Assembly: GCA_041391485.1 (NCBI GenBank)
Contig: JAWKNY010000002.1
Coordinates: 193,262-257,261 of the forward strand
Direction of reading: 5' to 3'
DNA length: 64,000 nt
Source of the DNA: JACKAF01 sp041391485
GTDB lineage: Bacteria; Bdellovibrionota; FAC87; UBA2466; JACKAF01
In this document: piece after piece, positions 19,201-28,884 of the stretch
Position numbering within the stretch: the stretch's first letter is position 1
Layout: every line of letters begins with the position of its first letter
Position numbers and translations under genes: made by a program
Notes under the pieces: model-generated
Database searches by the model: none
What the model was told of the DNA's origin: nothing
Seen by the model: the letters and a program-made list of their open reading frames with translations, nothing else

Positions 19201-19983
19201 CTACCTCCTTGGTTTTACGATCCAAACATCAACCAGATAGCCTAGCACCGCAAGGCCACCGAGTACCAACCAGCTCAAAGAGATTGAGGGGCTACCGAAA
19301 GTTTCCAGTTGGGCCGGGTTGAGGGCGTAGCGGATACTCGCCACTCCGTACGTTACGGGATTCAGGTACATGCAGACCTTCAGCCAGCCAGGCGCTGCGG
19401 AAGCCGGAAAAAGCGCTCCCGAGAGGACCCACAGAGGAAGAAAGAGCAGGTTCATGACGGCGTGGAATCCCTGTACTGAGGGTATTTTCCACGCAAAGAA
19501 GAAGCTGATTGAGCTCATCGCAACAGAAAAAAGAAAAAGGCCGAAGGCTGAGTACAGCCACAGCGAGAAGCTGTAAGGGATTCCGATAAACGGAACCAGA
19601 AGGAGCAAGAGCAGCGCCTGAAAAACGCTCAGTAAACTGCCCCCCAGCAACTTTCCCCCCACCAAGGTGGCAGAGGCCACGGGCGCCACCAATATCGACT
19701 GCAAGAATCCTTCTTGGCGATCTTGGATGATGGAAATCGAGGAAAACATCGCTGTCATCAGTAAGATGAGCGCGAGGGTACCAGGAAACAAGAACTCCAA
19801 GTAGCTCATCCCCTCCGGGACAAACGGGGACTGGAAAGAGGTACCCACACCCGAACCGATCAAAAACCAAAACAGCAACGGCGTGCCAAGCGCCCCAATC
19901 ACGCGGCTCATCTGCCGGAAGAAGCGGACAACTTCCCGGTAAACCAAAGCCCAGATCGACAAAAGGTATACGCTGTTAAACAT
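19201..19983 (-). CDS. ABC-2 type transporter permease
   Basis: Six-helix ABC-2 membrane subunit (260 residues). From ATG 19983, overlapping the ATPase stop by 8 bases, it shows YREVVRFFRQMSRVIGALG, PLLFWFLIGSGV, the ABC-2 signature region LVAPVASATLVGGKLLGG and the late NPVTYGVASIRYALNP segment. With the adjacent ATPase it forms an exporter like those of the DrrAB/NodIJ type. The cargo is unknown; location among oxidase and carotenoid genes hints at pigment, haem or copper-related export, but this is not shown. Confidence 0.9.
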   Translation of the reverse strand: MFNSVYLLSIWALVYREVVRFFRQMSRVIGALGTPLLFWFLIGSGVGTSFQSPFVPEGMSYLEFLFPGTLALILLMTAMFSSISIIQDRQEGFLQSILVAPVASATLVGGKLLGGSLLSVFQALLLLLLVPFIGIPYSFSLWLYSAFGLFLFSVAMSSISFFFAWKIPSVQGFHAVMNLLFLPLWVLSGALFPASAAPGWLKVCMYLNPVTYGVASIRYALNPAQLETFGSPSISLSWLVLGGLAVLGYLVDVWIVKPRR

Positions 19984-20911
19984 TGGACTCCTCCCGACCC
20001 TCGTAGCGTTGTCCCGTCTGTTTGATGAAAAAGTCCTCAAGAGTTGGTTTGCCCACACGCAACGAATCAATGCGTTCGCCCCAACGTTCCATGATCCACG
20101 CAACACGCTTGTGGGCTTCGTGGCCTTCGGCCCTCAACTCTTCGCCAACAAGTTGCAGCTCCAGACCCGACTCTTTTTGGATTTCCTGCTGTAAGCCGGC
20201 AGCTCCGGCCGCAGTAATCGTAAGAATCTCCTGCTGCATGCTCGCCGTTAGATTTCTCGGCGTATCGTAAGCGACAAGCTTTCCGCCTTCCAATAGCGCC
20301 ACCCGATCACAGATCTCGGCTTCTTCGAGGTAATGCGTGGTGAAAAGAATCGTCATCCCTTCGGCACTGCGAAGTTTCTGGAAATAACTAAGCAAGTCTC
20401 GGCGAATGTGTGCGTCCAAGCCGGTCGTGGGTTCGTCTAAAATGAGTAGACGGGGCTTGTGTAGAAGCGCCTTGGCGATCTCCACGCGGCGTTGCAGTCC
20501 ACCGGAGAGAGATTCCACCTTGTCACGGCTTCGATCCCGAACGCCGAGGTGTTCTAGCACCGAGGCGATGCGGTCCTCTAACACTTTGCCCGAAAGGCCG
20601 TAAAGCCAGCCTTGAATCTTCAGGTTTTCCGCCACGCCAAGTTTCTTATCCAGGGCGGGGGACTGAAAAACAACGCCGATGCGTTTGCGGATTTCTGCCA
20701 CCTGCGAAATCGGAAACCCTAGAATTTTCAATTCTCGGAACTCGGAAGCATTTGCGTGGAGAGAATCTTAAAGCCGTGCTTTTACCGCTACCGTTGGGAC
20801 CGATCAAGCCAAAGACGGAGCCAGCGGGAATCTCCAATGAGATCGTCCAGAGCCAGTCTTTTCCCCGTATTCGTGCCGGATGTGTTGAGTCAGAATCGCC
20901 GCGGTGTCCAT
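19976..20911 (-). CDS. ABC transporter ATP-binding protein, frameshifted
   Basis: From ATG 20911 the first frame gives MDTAAILTQHIRHEYGEK; a second frame carries the Walker A (GLIGPNGSGKSTAL); a third, from 20731, carries RIGVVFQSPALDKKLGVAENL (Q-loop), ESLSGGLQRRVEIAKAL (signature), LLILDEPTTGLDAH (Walker B) and FTTHYLEEAE (His switch). At least three single-base breaks lie between 20731 and 20860. The reassembled 310-residue product is the nucleotide-binding half of the exporter encoded with the permease it overlaps. The C-terminal extension (GKPTLEDFFIKQTG) is typical of DrrA-like ATPases. Confidence 0.9.
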
Positions 20912-20989
20912 AGTCCCTCAATAGATCTGGTCAAATATTAAAAGCGCACTGATCGCCGGCAGGTATAGGATAGAAGCAAGGAAAAGCCC

Positions 20990-21794
20990 TCAGGCACGCT
21001 TGCGCGACCGGTCCCTCGAAAGTTGCCACACCTTCTGCAACATCACCCCACCGAAAAATAAAGCTCCAACGAAATAGAAAGTCCCGGCCATGCCCCGAAG
21101 CGTGGGCAAGATACTTATCACGAGTAAAGCGAGACAATAGAGTGCTGCCTGCTGAAAGGTAGAACTTCCTTCAGGGTCTTCCACGGGGAGCACCGCAAAA
21201 TCCCCCGCGCGTAGTCGTCTTTATACATCCACGCAATAGCCAAAAAATGCGGGACCTGCCAAAGAAATAAGATGCCGAAAAGGATAAGCCCCGCCACGCG
21301 ATCATGCCATACCCCGCTGTCCAGCCCATCAACGGAGGAATCGCTCCCGGAATAGCCCCAATCAGGGTGGCCAGGGAGGAAAGCGGTTTGGCGGGGGTGT
21401 AGACCGCCAAATAGAAAAAAAGAGTAAAGGCCGCCAAGACCGCGGTCACCGCATTTACAAATAGAAGTAGAATGAGCACACCGCCCAAGGAGGCGGCATA
21501 GCCGAAATACAATACGGATCTACGTTGCAGTCGCCCGGACGGGAGAGGGCGAAACTTGGTGCGCTCCATTGCCGCATCCCTCGCCACCTCGATCCACTGG
21601 TTCAAGGCGGCAGAACCGATCCCGACGAGGCTCGTACCAAGGGCGGTCGCAAAAAAACGAAACCAATCGAAACCTTCATTGAGAGAGCGTCGGGCCAGAA
21701 CATAGCCAAGGCCCACCATGATAACAGCCATCGCCGACAAACGAGGCTTGGACAGTTCGTAGTACGCCGCTAACTTTTCCCGATCCCAATTCAT
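20990..21794 (-). CDS. ctaB: Protohaem IX farnesyltransferase (haem O synthase), frameshifted
   Basis: Transfers farnesyl to haem B for haem-A oxidases. ATG 21794 overlaps the ctaA stop (ATGA). Conserved pieces are YYELSKPRLSAMAVI, AALNQWIEVARDAAMERTKFRPLPSGRL with the Asp-rich prenyl-diphosphate motif, and YTPAKPLSSLATLIGAIPGA. Two one-base losses, in cccc 21289-21292 and ccccc 21202-21206, interrupt the frame; repair restores ILFLWQVPHFLAIAWMYKDD and FAVLPVEDPEG and runs to 20990. Multi-spanning membrane enzyme; substrate farnesyl diphosphate is shared with crtE further down the operon. Confidence 0.92.
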
Positions 21795-22752
21795 GCAGGA
21801 ACATTGGCGGTCCGAAGAACGCGCTTCCCTTCCGCGGGCACGTACAAACGGTTGCAAGCCAGCGCCAAACCAACGGAAGAGGCGAAACAACTGGCGCCCA
21901 CGACCAGATGTAAACTGGTAATCCAAACGGGACGCGCCGCCCAGATCGAAACAGCGCCAAGTACCAGTTGGATTGCAATCAGAGAAACCAACAGGCCAAC
22001 GATCCCGACAAGCGCCGAGGATTCGAAGTAGTCCATGTAAATGCGTGTTGCCAGCCAAAGGGTGGTGACCGTAACGACGACAGCTCCCACCCGGTGCAAA
22101 AAGTGAACGGTCACTCCCAACGTTTCGAAGGGTGGAACAATGCCCCCAAACGCGAGAGGAAAATCCGGAATGGCGAGGCCTGCACCCAAGTGGCGCATGG
22201 TCGCCCCCAAAGCCAGCTGAACGAAGAATAGAATAACGAGAAGGCGTGCATGGATGTGCAAAGAAAAAAGCTGATCCGAAACCCATTGTGGTTTGGCAGA
22301 CGCCCACCAACGAGACGTCATGACACTGAGTGAAACGGTAAGGCAGAAAAAGATCTGCGCTAGGCAAGCGTGCGCTACTGATACTGCCGGGGGCAAGCGG
22401 TAGAGTACCGTGATCCCACCCAATACCGCCTGCAATACGACTGCGAACAAGGCCACACTGGCCGTGCAGCGAATATATTGAGGAATGGATCGCACGAGCC
22501 AACAGGAAATACAAAGTCCGAGCATCAAGATGCCGACCGTACCGGCAACCATTCGATGGCCATGCTCATAAAGCACGCCGCCCACCATCCGCGGAAAAAC
22601 TGCCCAAAGGACAACGGCCAGTCCGGTACAGCCAAACTGGAGCCGGTACTGGTAACCAGCGCCCCTACAAGGAGCAGGAATAACGTCGACAGCGAGGTCA
22701 CCACCGCGTACCAGTGGAGCCAGCGCGGACAGAAGTCGCTTAGCTTATTCAA
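21791..22752 (-). CDS. ctaA: Haem A synthase (COX15/CtaA), frameshifted
   Basis: Oxidises haem O to haem A in the membrane. TTG 22752 overlaps the end of the preceding small gene. Landmarks are LLLVGALVTSTGSSLAVPDW, EHGHRMVAGTVG (haem-ligand His of the first half), LQAVLGGITVLYRL, SLHIHARLLVI, GAGLAIPDFPLAFGG and HFLHRVGAVVV, TSLHLVVGAS in the second half; the two similar halves each carry a His pair. The only break is at aaaaa 22595-22599, where one added base gives QFFPRMVGG. About 320 residues, eight helices. Followed by ctaB with an ATGA overlap. Confidence 0.93.
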
Positions 22753-23066
22753 AAAGTACCTTTGCGGCTTCGGGAGCTTTTTCTGTTCGGGGGGGGACCG
22801 TCTGCCGAGTCACGCGCGGACTTTTTTGAGTTTGTGTCGGCAAATTGAGGAGAAACACGATGAGTGCGACCGGCACTAAGGTCCACAGCAAGTGTGTTTC
22901 CAAAGGCCCAAGTACAAAGCGCGTGCTTTTTTGGCGACGCCTGGCTCCCCCTGCTAGAAGATAGCCATCGAACACCACGAAAAACAACGAGCGCCACCAA
23001 GGCGATGCCCACATAAGGCACGTCGGTAGCGCTCGTTAGATTAAAGATTCCCGTCAACCAATCCAT
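22745..23066 (-). CDS. Small two-helix protein resembling the COX2 transmembrane hairpin, frameshifted
   Basis: ATG 23066 starts MDWLTGIFNLTSATDVPYVG and a first helix; the frame shifts at about 22985-23000 into FDGYLLAGGARRRQKSTRFV, GPLETHLLWTLVPVALIVFL and a Ser/Pro/Thr-rich tail ending at 22745. The Arg-rich loop followed by LE-x-x-x-WT-x-x-P is what precedes and opens helix 2 of cytochrome oxidase subunit II, but the CuA domain that should follow is absent. It starts 7 bases after the cupredoxin-like gene and overlaps ctaA by 8 bases. Possible oxidase assembly or accessory subunit; family is tentative. Confidence 0.55.
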
Positions 23067-23073
23067 CTAAAAA

Positions 23074-23765
23074 CTAGTAGGAAAAGTCTACGGTCTTAGC
23101 GTCGCCAGCAGCGGCAACCTTAACCGTCGCGGTCTTGGTTTTCAGTTTCTCATGCCAAGCTTCGATGGTGTAGTCGCCCGAGGAACATCCTTCAGGGTGA
23201 ACGAACCATCGTCACCAGTCACAGCGAAGTACGGGTTGTCGACCACGCCCACGTAGGCAGTCATCCAACCGTGCACATCGCACTTAAACTTGATCATGGT
23301 TTCGGGCTTGGAGAACGTCTTGGTCACTTTCTGACCCTTGGTCGCCATTCCCATGTTGAAACCAGCGTTCTTCTTCGCCATCGAATGGACGTTGTGAAGA
23401 GTGGAATCGCTGTTAATGATCTCAAACGGCTGGCCCACCTGCACGCCAATGACGTGGGGATGGTAAACACAACCCTTTTGATCAAACTCAACGGCCTTGG
23501 TAGGGGCACTGCCCTTTTTCGCACCCGACTTGATGTAAACAAAAACGTTCTTAAGCGTCTTGTTGGAATTCACCACTACGCGCTCGTCGGTAGCCGGATT
23601 TGCCTTATTAGCACTCGCGCAGTACGGGTCTGCATTCATGCGAATGGGCTTGTCCTTGGGGGCTGCCTTAGCATAGCTAATCTTGCCGGTAATCGTTGCC
23701 GCTTGGGTCGATGCCAGCATGAACTGCACTCCGACCACTACTGCAAGCCATGAAAGGTTTTTCAT
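23074..23765 (-). CDS. Exported cupredoxin-like protein, frameshifted near the end
   Basis: ATG 23765 with an AAGGAGA site. Signal peptide MKNLSWLAVVVGVQFMLASTQA, then ATITGKISYA and a plastocyanin-like domain with copper ligands: His in LHNVH and the KCDVHGWM set (Cys, His, Met). The tail reads VVDNPYFAVTGDDGSFTLKDVP; one extra base at gg 23182-23183 extends it to DYTIEAWHEKLKTKTATVKV and a stop at 23074, a carboxypeptidase-regulatory-like beta domain. Probably a periplasmic copper electron carrier. It is the first gene of the probable twelve-gene operon, and the preceding 155 bp to nadE is the place for its promoter. Confidence 0.85.
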
Positions 23766-23920
23766 GTTTTGTTCTCCTTTATATGCAAAACCAATTTCGG
23801 TTAGGACTATAGGGGCGCCCTTTCAGGCTGGCAACCGTGATTTTCCTATTTAGACCGGCTCAGGGCGAGAACAAAATTTACCATTAATTTTATGTAGTTG
23901 CATAGGGTTCGGCGCGGGCG

Positions 23921-25539
23921 TTAACGCTTCGCAATGGGAAAGCGCCGGCCCGTACCAAACGCTTTGCGGCTGACCCGCAAAACGGGGGAAGCTGAGCCCG
24001 CTTGAACTCGCTGGCCGCGTAAAGTCGCGAAAATAAGGCCTCGGCATTCCTATCGCTTTGCCCCCCCGCACGCGCTTGCACGACACGCTGTTCCACCAAC
24101 GCGTCCAACGTCTCGTAATCCGGTAGCGAGTCCGAGTCCGCCTGGTTTTCGCGCAGCTCGGCGCTGGGAGCGCGGTTAAGAATCCCCTCCGGAATTTGCA
24201 TGCCGTGATCGTTGAGCGCGCGGGCGAGCGCGTACACCTGGTCCTTCGTGAGATCGCCAAGGACAGAGAGCGCGCCAGCGCTATCGCCGTACAAAGTAGC
24301 GTAGCCGGTGGAAATCTCACTTTTGTTGCTGGTGTTCAAAAGCAGTGCACCTTTTTCGTTCGCAAGTGCCATCAAAAGCGTCATGCGGATGCGCGGCTGG
24401 ATATTTTCAAGGGCCACCTCTTCCAAGGGGTGCCCGAACCATTCCGGCCAAAGACCGCGGTACTTTTCAAAAAGAGGTTCAATGCTCAATTCTTTGAAAG
24501 AGACGCCAAGTTTTTCACAAAGCACGCGCGCATCACTCTTGCTGCCAGAAGAGGTAAACCGAGTAGGCAGCGACAACGCATAGACATGCTCTTTACCCAA
24601 GGCGCGAACCGCGAGCGCTACGACGACGGCGCTATCGATACCGCCGCTCACCCCCACGACGACGTTCGAAGCGCGACACTTGCGGACGTAATCACGGACT
24701 CCGAGTTCGAGCGCCCCCAAAAGCCACTCGGCATCCGATTTCGGGTACACAGGTCGGTCCTCACTTACCGTCGGTAAACTCGCTACTACCAGGGCTTCTT
24801 CGAAGGCAGGTCCTGCAGCCAGCACCTTCCCGTTTCCGACCAGAGCGCTGCAGCCGTCGAACAACAATTCATCATTGCCGCCTACTTGGTTGCAAAACGC
24901 CACAGGCGCTCGAAGTCTCTGCGAGACATGAAGTAAAAGTCGTTCACGCGCCTGGTGTTTGAGCAGATGAAAAGGCGACGCCGAAGGCACCACCAGCAAA
25001 TCCAGGCCTGCCTTCTCTAGATCTGCCATCGGGTGCGTTCCATAAAGGCGGTTTAAGAAACCCGTCTCATTCCAAACGTCTTCGCAAATGGCCAACCCGA
25101 TTTTTTTCTTTTTAATCTCTACGATCGTAGGGGAACTTCCCGGCTCAAAATAGCGGGGCTCATCAAACACATCGTAATAGGGGAGCAAGCGTTTTCTATA
25201 AGTGGCGATGCGCTTGCCCTCATGTACCACCGCTAGCGAATTGAAAAAAGGACGGCCACTCGGCTCGTTGTTAGGCTCCACGAATCCTAAAAAGACCGCG
25301 ACCCGGCGGCAGGCTGTCTCTACTTTTTCTAAAGCGGCGAGCTGGCGAGAAACAAAACCTTCTTCGAACAAAAGATCTCGAGGTGGGTAGCCGGTAAGAC
25401 TGAGTTCCGGAAAGATGAGCAGGTCTACTCCCTGTTTCTCGGCCATTTCCAAACGTTGGAGAATGGCAGCCAAATTGCCATCCAAATCACCAATGACAGG
25501 GTTACACTGGGCGAGTCCGATTTTCAGTTCCGGGGTCAC
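23921..25539 (-). CDS. nadE: Glutamine-dependent NAD+ synthetase, frameshifted at C-terminus
   Basis: Makes NAD+ from nicotinate adenine dinucleotide in the cytoplasm. The N-terminal nitrilase-type glutaminase shows IFPELSLTGYPPRDLL (Glu), YRKRLLPYYDVFDE (Lys) and LAICEDVWNE (Cys); the synthetase domain has VVVGVSGGIDSAVVVALA (P-loop) and LLLNTSNKSEISTGYATLYGD. At ggggg 23984-23988 one added base restores the normal end (VLRVSRKAFGTGRRFPIAKR) and a stop at 23921; without it the frame continues into a nonsense tail. GTG 25539 overlaps the anti-sigma stop (GTGA). Confidence 0.95.
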
Positions 25540-26090
25540 TTCTCGGGGACATTACCACTCTGCAGCTGAAATGTCCTTTCGAACTCTTCTGCGGAAAGGC
25601 CACCCTCTTCCCAGACACTGCCGGAGAAGTTTTCAGCCTGTTCGATCACCGCACCTTGAGCGTCCAGGATATCGGCTGCCCCGTGGTAGAGCGGGTAGTA
25701 CCGAAGAAAATTGCCGGCTTCGCCTCCGCTCGTGGAAGCGAGCATTCGGGAGACTACCGGAACGGACTTCGGGTAGAGAACGGACAAGCCCAGCAAGACG
25801 GCTAAAGGTACGCCGGCAAAAACGGCTACCTGGGCGGCGCGGGCCGAAAGACTTTTCCGGGAACGAGCGCCCTCTGACGCTTCCATGATCCGCACGGCGA
25901 CGTCGTTGCTGATGTCTCTTACAGGCAGCCCTTCCAACAACCTTAACGTAGAGACCAAGTCTTGGTACATCTCCCGGCAGTCCGGGTACTGTTCCAGACA
26001 CTGCTTGACCTCGCTTTGGCGGGCCGCAGGAAGCAACTTTTCCACGTAGTCAGAAAGCAAGTTTTGGCAAAAAAACTTTGATATAGCCAT
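25536..26090 (-). CDS. Putative anti-sigma factor, single-pass membrane protein
   Basis: Start ATG 26090 overlaps the stop of the sigma-like gene (TAATG). The cytoplasmic N-terminal 80 residues contain a zinc-finger-like set (FFCQNLLSDYVEKLL, CLEQYPDCREMYQDL) like anti-sigma ZAS-type domains although the canonical HxxxCxxC spacing is not clear. One membrane helix (AAQVAVFAGVPLAVLLGLSVL) leads to a periplasmic C-terminus. Known pairs of this layout hold the sigma factor at the membrane. Overlap with nadE suggests operon coupling. The call rests on context and domain look; the exact family is not certain. Confidence 0.65.
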   Translation of the reverse strand: MAISKFFCQNLLSDYVEKLLPAARQSEVKQCLEQYPDCREMYQDLVSTLRLLEGLPVRDISNDVAVRIMEASEGARSRKSLSARAAQVAVFAGVPLAVLLGLSVLYPKSVPVVSRMLASTSGGEAGNFLRYYPLYHGAADILDAQGAVIEQAENFSGSVWEEGGLSAEEFERTFQLQSGNVPEK

Positions 26091-26656
26091 TACGTTGTTG
26101 CCTCACTGGAGCGGGATACCAAACGTCCTCGCAGAAAGTTTGCAAAGTCGAGTCGTCCGCGATTGAGGCGGTGGCGGTAGACACCCCAACGCATTCCCAA
26201 AATCTGCATGGTTTGCTCATCGTCAAACTTCAAAATGTCTCGTAAAACAACGGGCGCTCGCAGATCGGCGTCCAAGCTAAGAATGCGCTGAAAGATTTGT
26301 TCACGCACGTGGGTATCTTCGGCATTCGCCCCGGCGAGTAAGTCGCGACCAAAGTCTTTGAGATCGCGCGTGTCGCGACCCACGTGAAGATTGTGCTCCT
26401 GAGCGGCGAGGTGGCGCTGGATAAAAGTCCAGGCGACTTGAAAGAGTCTTATCTTTAGTTCGGAGTCGCTGTATTCCGCCGCGTGGGATTCGAGGCGCCG
26501 GTACACCTTTCCGAATTCAGCGAAGATGTTGATCACGAGTGGGGCTACCAGTGCCGGATCGTAAAGCATGTACTCACAAAAGTTGTACACGCGGCGGTCC
26601 TGCTCCTTGACGACCTCACGCAACTCCGGCAATCGGCTTTCGGTTTTTTCCCCCAT
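26090..26656 (-). CDS. ECF-type sigma factor-like protein
   Basis: 188 residues, the size of extracytoplasmic-function sigma factors. Residues about 20-95 (DRRVYNFCEYMLYDPALVAP, FGKVYRRLESHAAEYSD, LFQVAWTFIQRHL) look like a divergent region 2, and the end (LDADLRAPVVLRDIL, ILGMRWGVYRHRLNRGRL) like the helix-turn-helix of region 4. An acidic/hydrophobic linker connects them. It precedes the anti-sigma-like membrane gene with a one-base stop/start overlap, typical for ECF pairs. Its regulon, perhaps including nadE, is not deducible. Confidence 0.68.
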   Translation of the reverse strand: MGEKTESRLPELREVVKEQDRRVYNFCEYMLYDPALVAPLVINIFAEFGKVYRRLESHAAEYSDSELKIRLFQVAWTFIQRHLAAQEHNLHVGRDTRDLKDFGRDLLAGANAEDTHVREQIFQRILSLDADLRAPVVLRDILKFDDEQTMQILGMRWGVYRHRLNRGRLDFANFLRGRLVSRSSEATT

Positions 26657-26727
26657 GGCTTTTTAGTCTAACCCAAAACGGGGTCGCCTTACAGGGACTT
26701 GCTTGCTTGAGGGGCCCGTCCGTCCAT

Positions 26728-27752
26728 TTACCCTAAAGCAGAACGGATGTTTTCCGTATACGGAGCCTTCAATACCCCTCGCTCGCACACGATGCCCGTA
26801 ATCAGTTGGTGGGGCGTCACGTCAAACGCCGGGTTATAGACCGGCCAGGGCTCAGGCGGCGCGTTGTCCCCTAAAATGGAAAGGATTTCCTTGGCGTCAC
26901 GCTGCTCAATTGGGATTTCAGCGCCCGACGTCAGACTGAGATCGAATGTGGAGCTAGGGGCCACAACGTAAAAGGGAATCCCATGGTACTTCGCCGCCAC
27001 CGCGAGCGCGTACGTCCCAATCTTGTTCGCGGCATCGCCGTTAGAGGCGATGCGATCCGCTCCCAGAAAAACGGCTTCGATTCTACCTGCCGCCATTAAG
27101 GACGCCGCCATATTGTCGCAGATGGCAGTAAAAGGGATTTCGTTCTTGTAGAGTTCCCAGGCCGTCAACCGCAGCCCCTGAAGGACGGGACGAGTCTCGC
27201 AGGTAAACACGTGGCTAACCCGGTCATTCAAATACGCGCCGTGAATAAGACCAAAGGCAGTACCAATTCCACCTGTCGCCAAATCACCCGTATTGCAGTA
27301 GGTGCCGACTGACATTTTCCGATCGAACAGCTCGAGTCCGTAACGTGCAATGTCCAGGTTAAACTGAATATCTTCTTGATGAAGCGCCAACGCCTCGTTG
27401 AGAAGAGCGACGGGATCCCTTTCGGTGACTCCGCCACGCTCAGCATCCGTTGCACCGCCCACGAAAGATTTACCGCCGTGGGACGGGCTTCACGAATCTC
27501 AGACAACGCGTTTGTGAAAGCTCTCTGGCTCTTTCTGGATCTTTTGCCGCTCTCGCCGCCAAGACCACCGCAAAGCCCCCGCCACGCCAATCGCCGGTGC
27601 CGCGCACGGCGAGACAGCGGATGGTGCGACCACTTCGCGGTAGTCACGACAATCGAGATAGGCTTCCCGTCCGGGAATCCGGGTTTGGTCCACAAGCGAC
27701 ACGTGTCACCGCGCCACTCGACGGCTTTTACTCGGGATTGGGGCTGTTTCAT
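26728..27752 (-). CDS. mtnA: Methylthioribose-1-phosphate isomerase, multiply frameshifted
   Basis: Methionine-salvage enzyme; converts methylthioribose-1-phosphate to methylthioribulose-1-phosphate. The intact C-terminal 240 residues have VGTYCNTGDLATGGIGTA (catalytic Cys), TRPVLQGLRLTAWEL, TAICDNMAASLM (catalytic Asp), FLGADRIASNGDAANKIGT and DVTPHQLITGIVCERGV. Upstream to ATG 27752 the frames carry VKAVEWRGDTCRL, TRIPGREAYLDCRDYREVV, LAVRGAPAIGVAGA and AVNLSWAVQRML, that is the standard N-terminus split over at least four breaks (27430-27700). No other methionine-salvage gene is in the window. Confidence 0.9.
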
Positions 27753-27798
27753 GCTGAAACAGTTACCCAATACCGGACGAGAACCCGCTGCGCGGCGC

Positions 27799-28272
27799 TT
27801 AGCCGAAATCAAGTTCTTCGTCGTAGTCGTCGGAACGCTCAAACAACATGGAGTCACCGCCGACTGAATAGCCGACCTTGATCTCGTGTCATACTCGAGG
27901 CGTTCAGCTTCGGGATCGTTTTGGGAAAATCTCTCCTCGTTAGACGCACCGCATTCGACATTCTTGGGACGTCGTCCTCGTCGCCCAGCGGGCTTCTTGG
28001 CTGCGTTATCCGACTTTCGCCCTCGTCCTCGCGTTCGCGTTTGCGACGTCGATGGTTTCCATCAGACGCTCCGAGATCCCCACCGCTTTCTTTTTCTTGT
28101 GCTCTCTTCGGCTTGTCCGCCCGCTTTCCGCAACTGCTCCAGCCGGATTTGTCCGAAGCTTTGCCGGAGACGAGCTGCCAGAGACGTTGGCTTTGTGGAC
28201 TGCGGGTTTAGACGCAGCAATTGGTTTAGAAGTCTTCCTTGCGGAGACCTTTAGTTTGCGTTTCGCGGCCAT
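27799..28272 (-). CDS. Basic low-complexity protein with acidic tail, frameshifted
   Basis: From ATG 28272 (GGGGGAAT before it) the protein begins MAAKRKLKVSARKTSKPIAA and is Lys/Arg/Ala/Ser-rich for about 80 residues. Two breaks, near 28010 and 27880, lead through NAAKKPAGRRGRRPKN and ERFSQNDPEAERLEYD to an acidic end FERSDDYDEELDFG. No family recognised. Composition suggests a nucleic-acid-binding protein (H1-like body, acidic tail). Divergent from the lysine-rich gene at 28461, with a 188-bp region between them, and just upstream of mtnA. The reconstruction by eye is plausible rather than certain. Confidence 0.5.
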
Positions 28273-28460
28273 ATTCCCCCCTAATGACTCCGCTGCAATG
28301 CTAAAATATTCTCGTTTTTCCCTTAACTGCCGATATGAAAGAAAGACATTTACGCTAGGTATATTTAATGGATAAACTCTTTTACCGACATTTGCAATAC
28401 AAATTGGGAGTCGTATCCCACTTGAAGCCAGTGGACACAAATTAGAAAAGGAGTCAGGGC

Positions 28461-28884
28461 ATGGTAAAAGAAGAAGAAAAAGAAGACGCGTCGCCCCGGT
28501 GGCAAGAAAAGAAAACCACCAAGAAGGCGAGCAAAAAAGTAAAGAAGACGAAGAAAGCCAAAAAGAAAAAAACCTCTGCCAAGAAGAAAAAGGCGGATAA
28601 AGGCGAAGAAAAAGGGCGGCAAAAAACCCGCTAAGAAAAAAGCCAAGGCCAAGTGCAAAGCCACCAAGGCAAAACGACCGAAGCTCAACGTGGTTCGAGA
28701 AGTTCCGGTTGAAGTGGTTGGTTTCACCGAACCAATGGAAGTGGTAACGGCTGGAAGTCGGGAGTTTGAAGAGAGCCTCAGATTTCGAAAGCAACTGTTT
28801 GATTCAGATGATGACGACGATGACTTCTTGCAAAGAAAGCGGCAGCCTCGTACGAGGAAGACAACGACTAGTTCGCTTGAATGA
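28461..28884 (+). CDS. Histone-H1-like lysine-rich protein, frameshifted
   Basis: ATG 28461 follows AAAAGGAG. Residues are dominated by KKAKKKK / AKKPAKKKAK repeats like the C-terminal tails of eukaryotic H1 and of bacterial H1-like proteins (Hc1/HctB, Bdellovibrio and Bordetella BpH1 types). A break in A-rich DNA near 28610-28625 joins GEEK... to GGKKPAKKKAKAKCKATKAK, then PKLNVVREVPVEVVGFTEP and an acidic patch FDSDDDDDDFLQRKRQPR. DNA-compacting role is inferred from composition only. Its 3' end overlaps the end of cinA on the other strand by 17 bases. Confidence 0.6.

Noticed and set aside
28461..28884. Ribosomal or DNA gyrase-tail protein
   Set aside because: Only lysine-rich composition matches; no ribosomal-protein or topoisomerase motif.
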